64,000 nt of DNA from Flexithrix dorotheae DSM 6795. GTDB taxonomy: Bacteria; Bacteroidota; Bacteroidia; Cytophagales; Flammeovirgaceae. The position numbers and the translations under genes were made by a program. The stretch lies in contig NZ_KB903447.1 of assembly GCF_000379765.1 (NCBI RefSeq), forward strand, positions 1 through 64,000, written 5' to 3'. The notes beneath the pieces are model-generated. The model did no database searches and was not told the DNA's origin. It saw nothing but the letters and a program-made list of their open reading frames with translations. Positions 26,407 through 35,382 of this stretch are shown here, in pieces; position 1 is the first letter of the stretch, and every line of letters starts with the position of its first letter.

Positions 26407-27006
26407 TCAAATTACTTTAAATGCTCCTGTTTCTATTTCTATGGTTTCGAGGTCAGTAAATTCAAATTTGATCTGGAAATTTTGATTAACACTACTGTCA
26501 GGCTTTTCGAGCAAGGTCAATATTATTTTACTACCCAAATAACCAAATAAATATTTATCCTCATTCTGGTCATTGATAAATTCATTAATGGATGAATTAT
26601 CATGATTTGATACTTTGAATAATTCGTTTAAATTACTTCCTTCAACAAATACACCTCCACCAGAAAATAGTGGTTTAGAAGAGGATATTATAATTTCTTT
26701 TATTTTTTGGGTAGTGATTGGAGGAGGAGGACTACAGGCATAAACCTGACTGGCAAAAGGATTCGTAAATCTTTTCAGAAAAAAGGAATTATGAGAAAAT
26801 TTCAAATCGGCAATTTCAACCTGAATGGCTGCCTTATCAAAATCACTATTTTCCTTGCTAACGAACCTTTCTGATTCAAATGTACCAATTGAGGATTCCA
26901 AATTAGATATTTTGCCCTCAAAAGGCTCTCCTCCCCCGCATCGATCACAGGAAATAGGAATTTGAATTGCAATAATTATTAAAAATATTGTGAGGGATTT
27001 TTTCAT
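26407..27006 (-). CDS. Putative lipoprotein, unknown family
   Basis: A 199-residue protein with a lipoprotein signal (MKKSLTIFLIIIAIQIPISC, Cys20) and a Cys/Gly-rich start (CDRCGGGE). A later motif YACSPPPPITTQKIKEIIISS resembles proline-rich segments of conserved Bacteroidota outer-surface lipoproteins, but I do not recognise a defined domain. The rest is predicted beta-rich. It is downstream of the transglutaminase-like gene on the same strand with a 124-base gap. It may be the last of four exported proteins encoded between 26.4 and 30.4 kb. Confidence 0.65.
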   Translation of the reverse strand: MKKSLTIFLIIIAIQIPISCDRCGGGEPFEGKISNLESSIGTFESERFVSKENSDFDKAAIQVEIADLKFSHNSFFLKRFTNPFASQVYACSPPPPITTQKIKEIIISSSKPLFSGGGVFVEGSNLNELFKVSNHDNSSINEFINDQNEDKYLFGYLGSKIILTLLEKPDSSVNQNFQIKFEFTDLETIEIETGAFKVI

Positions 27007-27130
27007 GATTTTTAAAAATTTAAATAAACAGACGTTTCAGCAGACTAATGGAATAACCCTTTTTGAGAATGTAGAGTAGAATTAATATTTTATCTGAAGA
27101 TTTGTGGTGAATAAGGATAATATATCTGTA

Positions 27131-28441
27131 TCAATTGAGATTTATTTCATCCAAAAATTCTTTATATATTTCGGTCTTCCTCAAATCAGCCAAATCCTTG
27201 TCTTCCTTTAAATGTTCAAAATTATCAAAGCCATAGTCAATAGCAGTCCTTAAGTATTTTACTGATCCTTCATAATCACCGATTAAGCTTAGGTAATTTG
27301 CATATGAATAACTTGCAGTCATAATTTCATAGTCATGATTAGAATTCCTTAAGGCAATTTGAAAGAATTGGTTTGCATCTTTAAAATTACCTTCCCTAGC
27401 AAATATCATGGCCTTAAAAGTTATACATCTGACATTAAGATTGTCTATTGTTAATAGGTAATTCAGCAACTCAATCGCCTTGGGGTAATCTTCTTTATGG
27501 TAATATTCTGAAGCTTGCCGAAGTAACTTGTTAAAACTTTTATCACATTGATAAGTAGATTCAACAAATACCCTTGTATCCATGCTACTGGTTCTCCAAT
27601 TATATTTAAAAACGCTTGAACCAAGACTAGAATCGGTTCTTTCTCTATTTAGGTAAATATATTTATTTGGTATATCTTCAAAACTAGCACTTTTACTATC
27701 TGCAAACGTAGGGTCAAATGGTAGCCATCCATACTTATTAATATATACTTCAACCCAGTTATGATTAGGATTTTTAGCTGTTTTTGCAATACTACCAGTC
27801 ACCACCCTTGATGGTATACCTTTGGCCCTACAAAGTGTGACCATAAGATCTGAAAATTCGGTACAATCCCCTCTCCCTTTTTTCAAAGCTTTTACCGCAC
27901 CTATGTTTTCATTGATCCCATTATCATACTCGAGATTTGAGACTACATAATCAAATATATTCTTTAAGGTTTCAAATTCTGAAACCCCATTAATTTGTGG
28001 AATCACCTCTAAAATCCTTTTATGATCTTTTCTTTCAAATGAAGATGCTTTTATATATTTTTTTAGATCTATTCGATCTTCTGATAACTTTACGCTTTTG
28101 TTTTGGGCAATGGAGAGATCAAAATCGTATAACTCAAGGTCATATTCTATTACGATACTATTGTTCAATATGTAATTCGATTGTCCATCAAACTTATATT
28201 GATAATAGTCTGATTTATCAGAATGGATTTTTTGTATTTTTGCACCATAAAACCTTATATCTATAACTCTTTGTCTATTAGGAATATCTCTTGGTAAAAA
28301 TCCTTTTAATTCAAAACTCACTAGTGAGCCTGGGCCAGCCAATGTTACATTTATTATTTGGGATACTCTAACTACACTTTGTGCCCTTAGCGATGGGTTT
28401 ATGGCCACGATAACTAAAATGATATTCAAAAAATATTTCAT
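27131..28441 (-). CDS. Secreted transglutaminase-like protein with TPR tail
   Basis: A 436-residue protein if started at ATG 28441, where a signal peptide begins (MKYFLNIILVIVAINPSLRAQ). A longer reading from a GTG at 28537 would put 32 non-signal residues in front and is unlikely. An N-terminal beta domain is followed by a transglutaminase-like cysteine protease core (~150-250). The visible triad is C193 (GRGDCTEFSD), H227 (NPNHNWVEVY) and D243 (WLPFDPTFAD). The C-terminal ~130 residues form TPR-type helices. Such proteins act in the periplasm as proteases or cross-linking enzymes. Its substrate is unknown; neighbours are exported proteins of unknown function. Confidence 0.82.
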   Translation of the reverse strand: MKYFLNIILVIVAINPSLRAQSVVRVSQIINVTLAGPGSLVSFELKGFLPRDIPNRQRVIDIRFYGAKIQKIHSDKSDYYQYKFDGQSNYILNNSIVIEYDLELYDFDLSIAQNKSVKLSEDRIDLKKYIKASSFERKDHKRILEVIPQINGVSEFETLKNIFDYVVSNLEYDNGINENIGAVKALKKGRGDCTEFSDLMVTLCRAKGIPSRVVTGSIAKTAKNPNHNWVEVYINKYGWLPFDPTFADSKSASFEDIPNKYIYLNRERTDSSLGSSVFKYNWRTSSMDTRVFVESTYQCDKSFNKLLRQASEYYHKEDYPKAIELLNYLLTIDNLNVRCITFKAMIFAREGNFKDANQFFQIALRNSNHDYEIMTASYSYANYLSLIGDYEGSVKYLRTAIDYGFDNFEHLKEDKDLADLRKTEIYKEFLDEINLN

Positions 28442-28712
28442 AAGGGTTAATTTTTTTAATGATTTATATACCTCTATCGTGTAACCTTCTATGGGACAAA
28501 TGTTATTTAAAAGTCTATACCCTGTTTTGTTTTCCACTTGATAATAATTTTAGAGTTTTTTTGGATAAAATCTGATACAAAGAGGGCTTTCCATATAGAT
28601 AGTCATTTTTTTCATTATAAGTCTTTTGTCCTGGCTAATTAATGAAATCATCACTTTTTATTTAGATACCCAGATGTTTAAAATAACCAATACTTAAAAT
28701 TAGATCGGTAGG

Positions 28713-28870
28713 CTATGCATTGTTATGGGGAAAGTCCTATACTCCCCCCAATTTATTCCATCAGTCCATTTTACCTGGACCAATGGAATTTAAATAATTA
28801 AAGGGGTTGATATTATTTTCAAATGCAACAATAGTTTTTCCTAATCCTAATCTGCAAAGTTTAAGGAGCT
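28713..28870 (-). pseudogene. Decayed partial copy of the 3' end of the gene at 29756
   Basis: This stretch aligns with 29687-29840, which covers the last ~25 codons of the beta-trefoil-like gene and its downstream DNA. Shared blocks include TGCATTGTTAT, AGTCCA followed by a CCAAT block, and ATTAAAGG. The block CAATAGTTTTTC matches AATAATAGTTTTTC. The corresponding frame lacks the stop at the same place and the rest of the gene is missing. It sits directly downstream of the lipoprotein gene at 28888, suggesting an old tandem duplication followed by loss. Confidence 0.45.
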
Positions 28871-28887
28871 GCTATCGTTCCTTATTC

Positions 28888-29454
28888 CTATTTAGGCAGG
28901 GATATTTCATTTAAATGAATTTTCCCATCTATCTTAATTATTCCATTTTGAAAATTATTTTTTACAAATGTTAATGTAAAACTCCCTCTGCAATCAGAGT
29001 ATTGATGAGTACCATTCACAATGTAGGCCTTTATATATTCTTCAGTTCCAGCTTTATTTGACTTTAAATGTCCTCCAAAATCTCCATAGATTTCCTCCCC
29101 GGATTCTCCCTTGATTTTAAAAGTTCCTTTATTTATAGTACTACTATTTATTTTACTTGGTCTTTCATTACTACTATCGTTGATAATTTCAATGGATTTT
29201 TTGTAGTTGAGTTGGATACTTGCTATTTCCATTAAATTTAAACTTCCAGTACCTGCCAAATCATAAGATAATTCTACAAATTGTTCATTGATTTCCTCAA
29301 GGTTTAAATTGGAGGTTAAATTAAATGTACCGAATATTTTTATTCCAGGTTCCTGGGTTGAGGGTATAATTGGGTCTATTGGTTCTACTTCTTTGCAACT
29401 GAAAATAATTGAAATAAATAATAGTAGAAAAATGATTTTATTAGGCGTTTTCAT
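28888..29454 (-). CDS. Putative lipoprotein, unknown family
   Basis: A 188-residue protein with a clear lipoprotein signal (FLLLFISIIFSCKE, Cys20). A Pro-rich linker (EPIDPIIPSTQEPG) follows, then a beta-rich domain of about 145 residues with no motif I know. The pattern YIKAYIVNGTHQYSDCRGSFTLTFVKN near the C-terminus suggests a small beta-barrel or sandwich. Its expression is probably linked to the preceding gene at 29756 across a 301-base spacer. Function unknown; surface or periplasmic location is predicted from the signal only. Confidence 0.65.
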   Translation of the reverse strand: MKTPNKIIFLLLFISIIFSCKEVEPIDPIIPSTQEPGIKIFGTFNLTSNLNLEEINEQFVELSYDLAGTGSLNLMEIASIQLNYKKSIEIINDSSNERPSKINSSTINKGTFKIKGESGEEIYGDFGGHLKSNKAGTEEYIKAYIVNGTHQYSDCRGSFTLTFVKNNFQNGIIKIDGKIHLNEISLPK

Positions 29455-29755
29455 GATTTATATGATTTTTGGTTAGAATTCTTCAATAAAAAATATTATT
29501 TAAGTTGCTATAAAGGCGGGCTTTATAAGCAGCTAATTTGTGATCTCATTTTCATCAAAAAATGAAGGAATATAGTTTACCTTTTAGATGGTATTTACTA
29601 TAGGTCTTTTGGACTAAATTTTGAATGAATCCAGCGCTATAGTGTGAAAGCCTAGAATATCTATCCAACTGGAGAGCCTATTGGTGCATTGTTATATTAG
29701 AGTCACAAACTTGCCCTCTTACATTTTATAGTCCAATTTGCCAGAGCCAATAGAT
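29455..29755. other. Intergenic region, no gene
   Basis: No ORF is supported. The right-hand ~70 bases (from 29687) are the downstream flank of the beta-trefoil-like gene and are partly repeated at 28713-28780. The remainder shows nothing I can assign. Confidence 0.3.
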
Positions 29756-30409
29756 TTACCTGATTAAAGGAGCTATCACTGTTTTTTGGAGCAATAATAG
29801 TTTTTCTTCATGCTTTACTGCACAATTTATGAAACTGGTATAATTGAGGTTACTCGGCAGCTTTACTTCATCTGTGGTACCTCCAAACCAACCTAGGTTT
29901 ACAACAGGACTATTTTTTTGGGGATAATAAACCATAAAATTACCTTGGTTTTTGTTCTCAATCAGGTTCAAAATACCCACTAAACTATTGGTTCTTATCG
30001 GGGCTCCTTTTTTATTTTCCTCAGATCGTAATTCCCATTCATAAACCGGTGTTTTGGACCATTCCAGGTTCATACCACTTTTTTCTTTCTTATATTTCAG
30101 GTATCCACCTCCATTTACATAAATGGCAACCTTATCACCACAATTTATCTCCTTTAAACCACCAGATTTATGAAAAATGATATTAGGGAAATCGGTCCTG
30201 CCCCATTTCAGGTTGATCCCATAATCTTGACTTTTATATTTTAAGAAAAAATCATTGTAATGGGCTTGTAAATAATACGGTTTCCCACTTACCAAAACTG
30301 AATAATCATTATCAATTATTTTCCAGCTTGCCTGGGCAGAAAGTTCTATTGAACCAATAATGGTTAATAGCAGTATGACCATGCCTCTAAGATTTTTTTG
30401 AATTTTCAT
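29756..30409 (-). CDS. Secreted protein with three beta-trefoil-like repeats
   Basis: A 217-residue protein with a signal peptide ending SAQA (~residue 26). Three related segments are visible: FFLKYKSQDYGINLKWGR (54-71), GYLKYKKEKSGMNLEWSKTP (102-121) and NFMVYYPQKNSPVVNLGWFG (157-176), spaced 48 and 55 residues. A threefold repeat with an aromatic-x-Lys-Tyr ... Gly-hydrophobic-Asn-Leu-x-Trp pattern is what a beta-trefoil or fascin-like lectin fold would show. This is inference, as I do not recognise the family. It is the first of the four exported-protein genes on the minus strand. A decayed copy of its 3' end lies at 28713. Confidence 0.7.
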   Translation of the reverse strand: MKIQKNLRGMVILLLTIIGSIELSAQASWKIIDNDYSVLVSGKPYYLQAHYNDFFLKYKSQDYGINLKWGRTDFPNIIFHKSGGLKEINCGDKVAIYVNGGGYLKYKKEKSGMNLEWSKTPVYEWELRSEENKKGAPIRTNSLVGILNLIENKNQGNFMVYYPQKNSPVVNLGWFGGTTDEVKLPSNLNYTSFINCAVKHEEKLLLLQKTVIAPLIR

Positions 30410-30682
30410 GATACTTAAATTTAGGGTTTTACTTTTGTTTCAGTGTGAGTTATTTATAATGTGGAATAATCATGAAGCTAAGTAAGCCCTTAGACAAACA
30501 AATGGCATGTACCATTTATTCAAAAGCTTGGAGTATTTTTTCATTTGATATAATTCATTGATAATCAATTAACTACAAAAATTATTTTAGTCTGCTATTT
30601 TTGAATTTGGAATTTGATGGATACTTTTTTGGGGGATTGAATTTTTTATTGTGATCAGGATTCTACTAAAAAGGTACCCATA

Positions 30683-33600
30683 TTATAGTTTGGTTACCTT
30701 ACTTGGTGCTATGCCGAATTCCTCTTTGAAGGCCTTACTGAACCAGGAAGGATCATTGAAACCAACATCATATGCCACTTCGGACACGGTCCTATCAGGA
30801 GAGGTCCTCAAAATATCCCTGCCTTGCTGAAGTCTTATCGAACGCATGAAGATGGCCACAGATTTACCTGTTATAGACTTGATTTTCCTGTACAGTTGAG
30901 AATCACTTAGGAACAATGAGGCGGCAAGTTGATTTGGACCAAAATCCTGTTCCCTTATATTTTCATTAATTAAGCTGACAACTTTTCTCAAAAATATTGC
31001 TTCAGGATTTTCAGGTTTATTGTCCAACAATTCCCTATATCCTTCATTTTCAAATTTTCTCAGTAACTTTTGTCTTGAGATTATTAACTGTTCGATCCTG
31101 GCCACCAGTTCCTCCTTTAAAAAAGGCTTGAGCAAATATGCATCCGCACCATATGAAAAACCAGTTATACGATCTTTATCAGCAGCCTTGGCAGTCAGCA
31201 TGATGATCGGAATATGGTCGGTTATCTCATGTGATTTTAGCGTCTCACATACTTCAAACCCGTTTTTCCCCGGCATCATTACATCGCATATAATTATGTC
31301 AGGCAATGTTTTTAGTGCTAGTTCGATTCCAGCAATGCCATTATTGGCACTGATGACCTGATATCTGGAATAGAGGCATGACTTTAGGTATTGGATAATA
31401 TCTAAGTTGTCATCAATTAATAGCGCCAAGGGCAATCTATCGTTTATATTTTCAATTTTAAATTGCTCCTCCCTATCTGCTTCGTTTGGCGAAATGGTTT
31501 CCACGGCTTTTAAACTATGTACATCTTCAATAACCTCAGCATTATTGGTTATAGGTATCCTGACTATAAAAGTACTTCCTTTTTTAGGTTTACTTTGGAC
31601 CTCTATTTCCCCTTTCATCAATTTTACAAATTCCTTTACTAGGGAAAGACCAATACCTGTACCCTGATCAGTTTGAGTTTCCAAACCATCCACCTGATAG
31701 AACCGGTCGAACAATTTATCTATTTTCCCTTCTGATATCCCTATGCCATTATCTTGGATCTTTAGCTCAAAAAAATCTATCCCTTTTTCGTGTTTTTTAT
31801 CAATACCTACCCTGATCTTTCCATTATTATTTGTAAACTTAAAAGCATTGGAAAGTAGGTTTGAAACGATAGTGGCCATTTTATCAGCATCAAAATCCAT
31901 CATTATCTCATTAAGGTTATTATGGACCGATAGCCTGATTTTTTTAGTTTCTGCCAATGATTGGAAACTTTCACTAAGGTATTTTACAAAAGGGATGACA
32001 TCTGCCTGAACTAACTTCAACTCCATCTTATTGCTTTCCAGTTTAGAAAGATCTAGAAGGTCATTAACCAAATGTAAAAGTTTTTGCCCATTGCGTTTTA
32101 TCATATTGATAGGCTTGTTGTCCAGGTCGATTTCACTTTCCCTTATGGATTTATTGAGCAGTTCAACCATCCCGATTATCACAGTGAGTGGGGTCCTGAA
32201 TTCATGGGATATATTAGAGTAGAACCGTGTTCTTGAATCATTGATTTGGACTAACTCTTTGGTTTGCCGATCTAATAATTCATTCTTCTGAATAATCTCC
32301 AAGGTACGTTCATTGACTATGCCTTCTAACTTTACATTTTTGCGTCTTAATTCCTTTGAGTACCATTTTACAAAAAAGACTATGAGTGAAACCGCCACAA
32401 AAGTATAAATGAGATACATCCACCAAGTACGGTACCATGGGGGAAGTATGGTAAACGAATAAGAATCCACCTTCCCGATTGTACCATAAATATTTTTAGA
32501 AATTACCTTAAATGTATAATCCCCTTCATGAATGTTGGTATAGTCTTTTTGGGTTTCCGATGTCCATTCTGACCAATCTTTGTCGAAACTTTCCAGATAG
32601 ACCTTGTACTCATTTTTGGTTTCATCATCAAAACTTGTTGCTGCATATTCAAAACGGATATCGTTCAAATCGTAGGAAATATTACTTTTGTTCATTTTAC
32701 CATTCCCCCAATAGATGGTAGAATCCAATCTGATACTTGCCGACCTCACATGTGTATTAAAAGCCAAATCATGGTTACCAGGCAAAGAATGATCATGTCG
32801 GATAACTACTCCTTCTCCTCCATACCAAACTATGTCTTTATTCTCAGGATATAATACTACCCCAAGCCTCTTTTGGGTAATTCTTTCATCATGAATTTGT
32901 TGAAGTAAATAGGTGCTGTCAGTAATTTTATTAGCCCTAAACATGGTCTTCTTTTCATCACCTTCTTGGATAAATGACTTGAACCAGAGATTGCCTTGAG
33001 CATCTTCAGGTTTTAGTGTAATGTTATTAAGGTCAAATAAATTCGCAATTGAATAATCGGGCACAATAGTGTCATTAACCTGGTCATAACTGTATAAAAT
33101 ATCATTTATATTAAAGTAGACCTTATCCTTAATACTTTTCAGAAATAGATATTCAGGTGGTAATTCCTTTCCTGATTTGTAGTGTTTGACATTAATGTTA
33201 TCAAATCCTTTTGGGTCTTCTAATGATTTTCTATCTATTTTCCAAACACCGCCCACCTGGGGCTCCAACCACAGATTACCAAATTCGTCTTCTCTTATTT
33301 TGCGAATATCGTCTTCTAACCCACTGAATTTGTTTTCGATTGACCATATTCCGTTCTTGCGATATAAAGAAGCCAATCCTTCCCTTAATAACCCTACATA
33401 TATCCTGTTGGTATCGATTTTTGAACGATACAATGCTCCACTTTCAAGATTGAATTGTTGAACCAGCTTATTGTTGGTAAAAACAAACAGCCCGGCTCTT
33501 GTTGCCGTAAATATGCTATCATTTATTTTTAAGAAACTTATCCCCATTCTTGAACCAATTCCTGTTATAGAAGGAGGTGAAATATTCTCAAATTTTACTT

Positions 33601-34768
33601 TAGCAAGTTCCTTTTTCGATTTTAGTATCCCATTGAAATTAGCCAGGTAAACATCTCCTTCCTGAATATGGATGTCATTCACATAACCTTCTATCCCATG
33701 CCTTTCGTCATAGATTGAAAAAGGGGAAAACAGTTCTGCTCTTGAGATACCATTGTTAGTAACTGCCCATATCCCATTCTGGAAATCTTTATATACTTTC
33801 CAAATATGGTTATCGATCAAACCCATTTCCTCATCGAAATGGTTTATGATGTCTCCTTTCTCGTTCAGGATATAAATACCCTGTCTAATTGTGCTCACGA
33901 CAATTTTATTAACATCATTGGTAAGCAAACTAGTGGCTGAAGCCTGCTTTAAAATTTTTGAAGTTTCAACATTTAAATTTTTTAATGTGCCATTTTCTGT
34001 ATAAAAAATCCCTCCTAAATATGTAAGTATAAGGAGTTCATTTTCTCCAAAGGCGACTATATCTGATATATGATGTTCTTTAAAAAATGATGAATCATAG
34101 ATTGTCTCAAACCCTGAGGGTCCAATTTTTTTTATTTTTGTATTGTTTTCTACAATGTAAATTTCATCTCTAACTGTTTTGCATAGATTTATAATTTCTA
34201 TGTCTAATTTAAATTCTTCCATTTGACCATCTTTCCAGCCAAAAAGTCCTTTTTCTGTTTTGAAAAAAACACCCGAGTCATTGACTGCTATATCCCAAAC
34301 ATTTCCGATGTTTGAATCCTGAATTTGATTTCTCAATGAAAAATAGTGTAATTCTCCATTTTCGTCTGGCACCAGATAACCCAGGTCATTATACCTCCCT
34401 ATAAATATTTCGTTGTCATTCCCTATTGCCACAGATCGAACTACTCCCTGATTATTCAGGTTTATGAGACGCCAATCCACACCATCATATTCCAGTAGAC
34501 CTGCGTTATTTGCCACATATATCAACCCTTTTTTACTTTGCACTATGTCCCAATTCTGACCTGAAAAGTCAAGTTCCTTAGTGTTATAATTTCGAAAATA
34601 GGGAGCCCCTTTAGAAGAAATTTGTTGTGCAAATAATATTATAGGTTGAGATATGAAAAACAGAAGAAAAAAGAATTTTATACTTAAGGACAAATTAATG
34701 GCTTTTAAGTTTAGAGTTGATAAATTATCACAAGTTTTGCTGCACATCTTGAGTTTTAACTTATTCAA
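30683..34768 (-). CDS. Hybrid two-component system sensor/regulator (HTCS)
   Basis: A 1361-residue one-protein two-component system. In order: signal sequence (ends near residue 48, LFAQ), periplasmic propeller repeats (~50-700), Y_Y_Y domain (~706-765), membrane helix (WMYLIYTFVAVSLIVFFVKWY, ~780-800), HisKA with phosphorylated H855 in SHEFRTP, HATPase (NLLSNAFKF, DNGIGI, GTGIGLSL), receiver domain with D1162 (IIICDVMMPG), and AraC-type DNA-binding domain to the C-terminus (SDSQLYRKIKSITGKS; VSEVAYDVGFNDPSWFSKAFKEEFG). It should sense an oligosaccharide in the periplasm and activate nearby genes. It is divergent from the three giant secreted-protein genes starting at 35383, its most likely targets. 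Confidence 0.95.
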   Translation of the reverse strand: MNKLKLKMCSKTCDNLSTLNLKAINLSLSIKFFFLLFFISQPIILFAQQISSKGAPYFRNYNTKELDFSGQNWDIVQSKKGLIYVANNAGLLEYDGVDWRLINLNNQGVVRSVAIGNDNEIFIGRYNDLGYLVPDENGELHYFSLRNQIQDSNIGNVWDIAVNDSGVFFKTEKGLFGWKDGQMEEFKLDIEIINLCKTVRDEIYIVENNTKIKKIGPSGFETIYDSSFFKEHHISDIVAFGENELLILTYLGGIFYTENGTLKNLNVETSKILKQASATSLLTNDVNKIVVSTIRQGIYILNEKGDIINHFDEEMGLIDNHIWKVYKDFQNGIWAVTNNGISRAELFSPFSIYDERHGIEGYVNDIHIQEGDVYLANFNGILKSKKELAKVKFENISPPSITGIGSRMGISFLKINDSIFTATRAGLFVFTNNKLVQQFNLESGALYRSKIDTNRIYVGLLREGLASLYRKNGIWSIENKFSGLEDDIRKIREDEFGNLWLEPQVGGVWKIDRKSLEDPKGFDNINVKHYKSGKELPPEYLFLKSIKDKVYFNINDILYSYDQVNDTIVPDYSIANLFDLNNITLKPEDAQGNLWFKSFIQEGDEKKTMFRANKITDSTYLLQQIHDERITQKRLGVVLYPENKDIVWYGGEGVVIRHDHSLPGNHDLAFNTHVRSASIRLDSTIYWGNGKMNKSNISYDLNDIRFEYAATSFDDETKNEYKVYLESFDKDWSEWTSETQKDYTNIHEGDYTFKVISKNIYGTIGKVDSYSFTILPPWYRTWWMYLIYTFVAVSLIVFFVKWYSKELRRKNVKLEGIVNERTLEIIQKNELLDRQTKELVQINDSRTRFYSNISHEFRTPLTVIIGMVELLNKSIRESEIDLDNKPINMIKRNGQKLLHLVNDLLDLSKLESNKMELKLVQADVIPFVKYLSESFQSLAETKKIRLSVHNNLNEIMMDFDADKMATIVSNLLSNAFKFTNNNGKIRVGIDKKHEKGIDFFELKIQDNGIGISEGKIDKLFDRFYQVDGLETQTDQGTGIGLSLVKEFVKLMKGEIEVQSKPKKGSTFIVRIPITNNAEVIEDVHSLKAVETISPNEADREEQFKIENINDRLPLALLIDDNLDIIQYLKSCLYSRYQVISANNGIAGIELALKTLPDIIICDVMMPGKNGFEVCETLKSHEITDHIPIIMLTAKAADKDRITGFSYGADAYLLKPFLKEELVARIEQLIISRQKLLRKFENEGYRELLDNKPENPEAIFLRKVVSLINENIREQDFGPNQLAASLFLSDSQLYRKIKSITGKSVAIFMRSIRLQQGRDILRTSPDRTVSEVAYDVGFNDPSWFSKAFKEEFGIAPSKVTKL

Positions 34769-35382
34769 AAGGTAGTCAAAGTAAAATGTTGACTGGTGCT
34801 AATATAGCCTTACAGTTTTAGCTCCTTCGGGGGAAATACCCGCTAGCCCCCTTTTTCTTAAAAATAAGGACTATTTCCCAGAATGCCACTCATCTTTTTT
34901 GGTTATTTTCTGCCGTAGATTATTCTTTTATATTTCCAACCGATCATATTTTATTAAAGTTAGGCTTTGCACTGTATCCAGCCCACTAAACACTTATTCA
35001 CAGTGTGTTTTTTGGGGAATATTGTTATTTCAAAGACTAAAAAATGAGTGAATCAGAGCAAATGTATAGTCTGGTGGAGAGGTATGAGGGATGTGGGAAA
35101 TCGATGCGGGAGTTTTGTGAAGTTCATCATTAAAAATCTGCAAAGTATATTTTATTCAATTATACTCCAACCATCAATTAAAAAGACGAGTTGAAAAGGG
35201 GATTGCTCATATAAAAATTTAATTCGCTTTTATTCATTTTACCAATGGAAATCTATAGGATAATCTCTGTAAATTAATTGTCCACTTTGTTTGATTCAAT
35301 TTTCCTCATTTCTGATATGATTTTACATGTTCAGTTTTTCTGATTACCCCTACCTTTATCTCATTATTAATTAACACAAATT
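34769..35382. other. Divergent promoter region between the HTCS gene and the giant secreted proteins
   Basis: A 614-base intergenic stretch. It should hold the promoters of both divergent units and the HTCS binding sites, but I could not identify a direct-repeat site with confidence. It contains an IS66-type fragment at 35044-35133 (separate entry). Apart from that I see no gene. Confidence 0.4.
35044..35133 (+). pseudogene. Fragment of an IS66-type accessory ORF (tnpA-like)
   Basis: ATG at 35044 opens a 29-codon frame reading EQMYSLVERYEGCGKSMREF near its start and ending at TAA 35131-35133. This pattern, EQMYxLVExYxxSGKSxxxFC, is the usual beginning of the small IS66-family accessory proteins that precede tnpB. 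The rest of the element is missing and no inverted repeats are visible, so this is a remnant of an old insertion between the HTCS gene and its targets. Confidence 0.6.
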
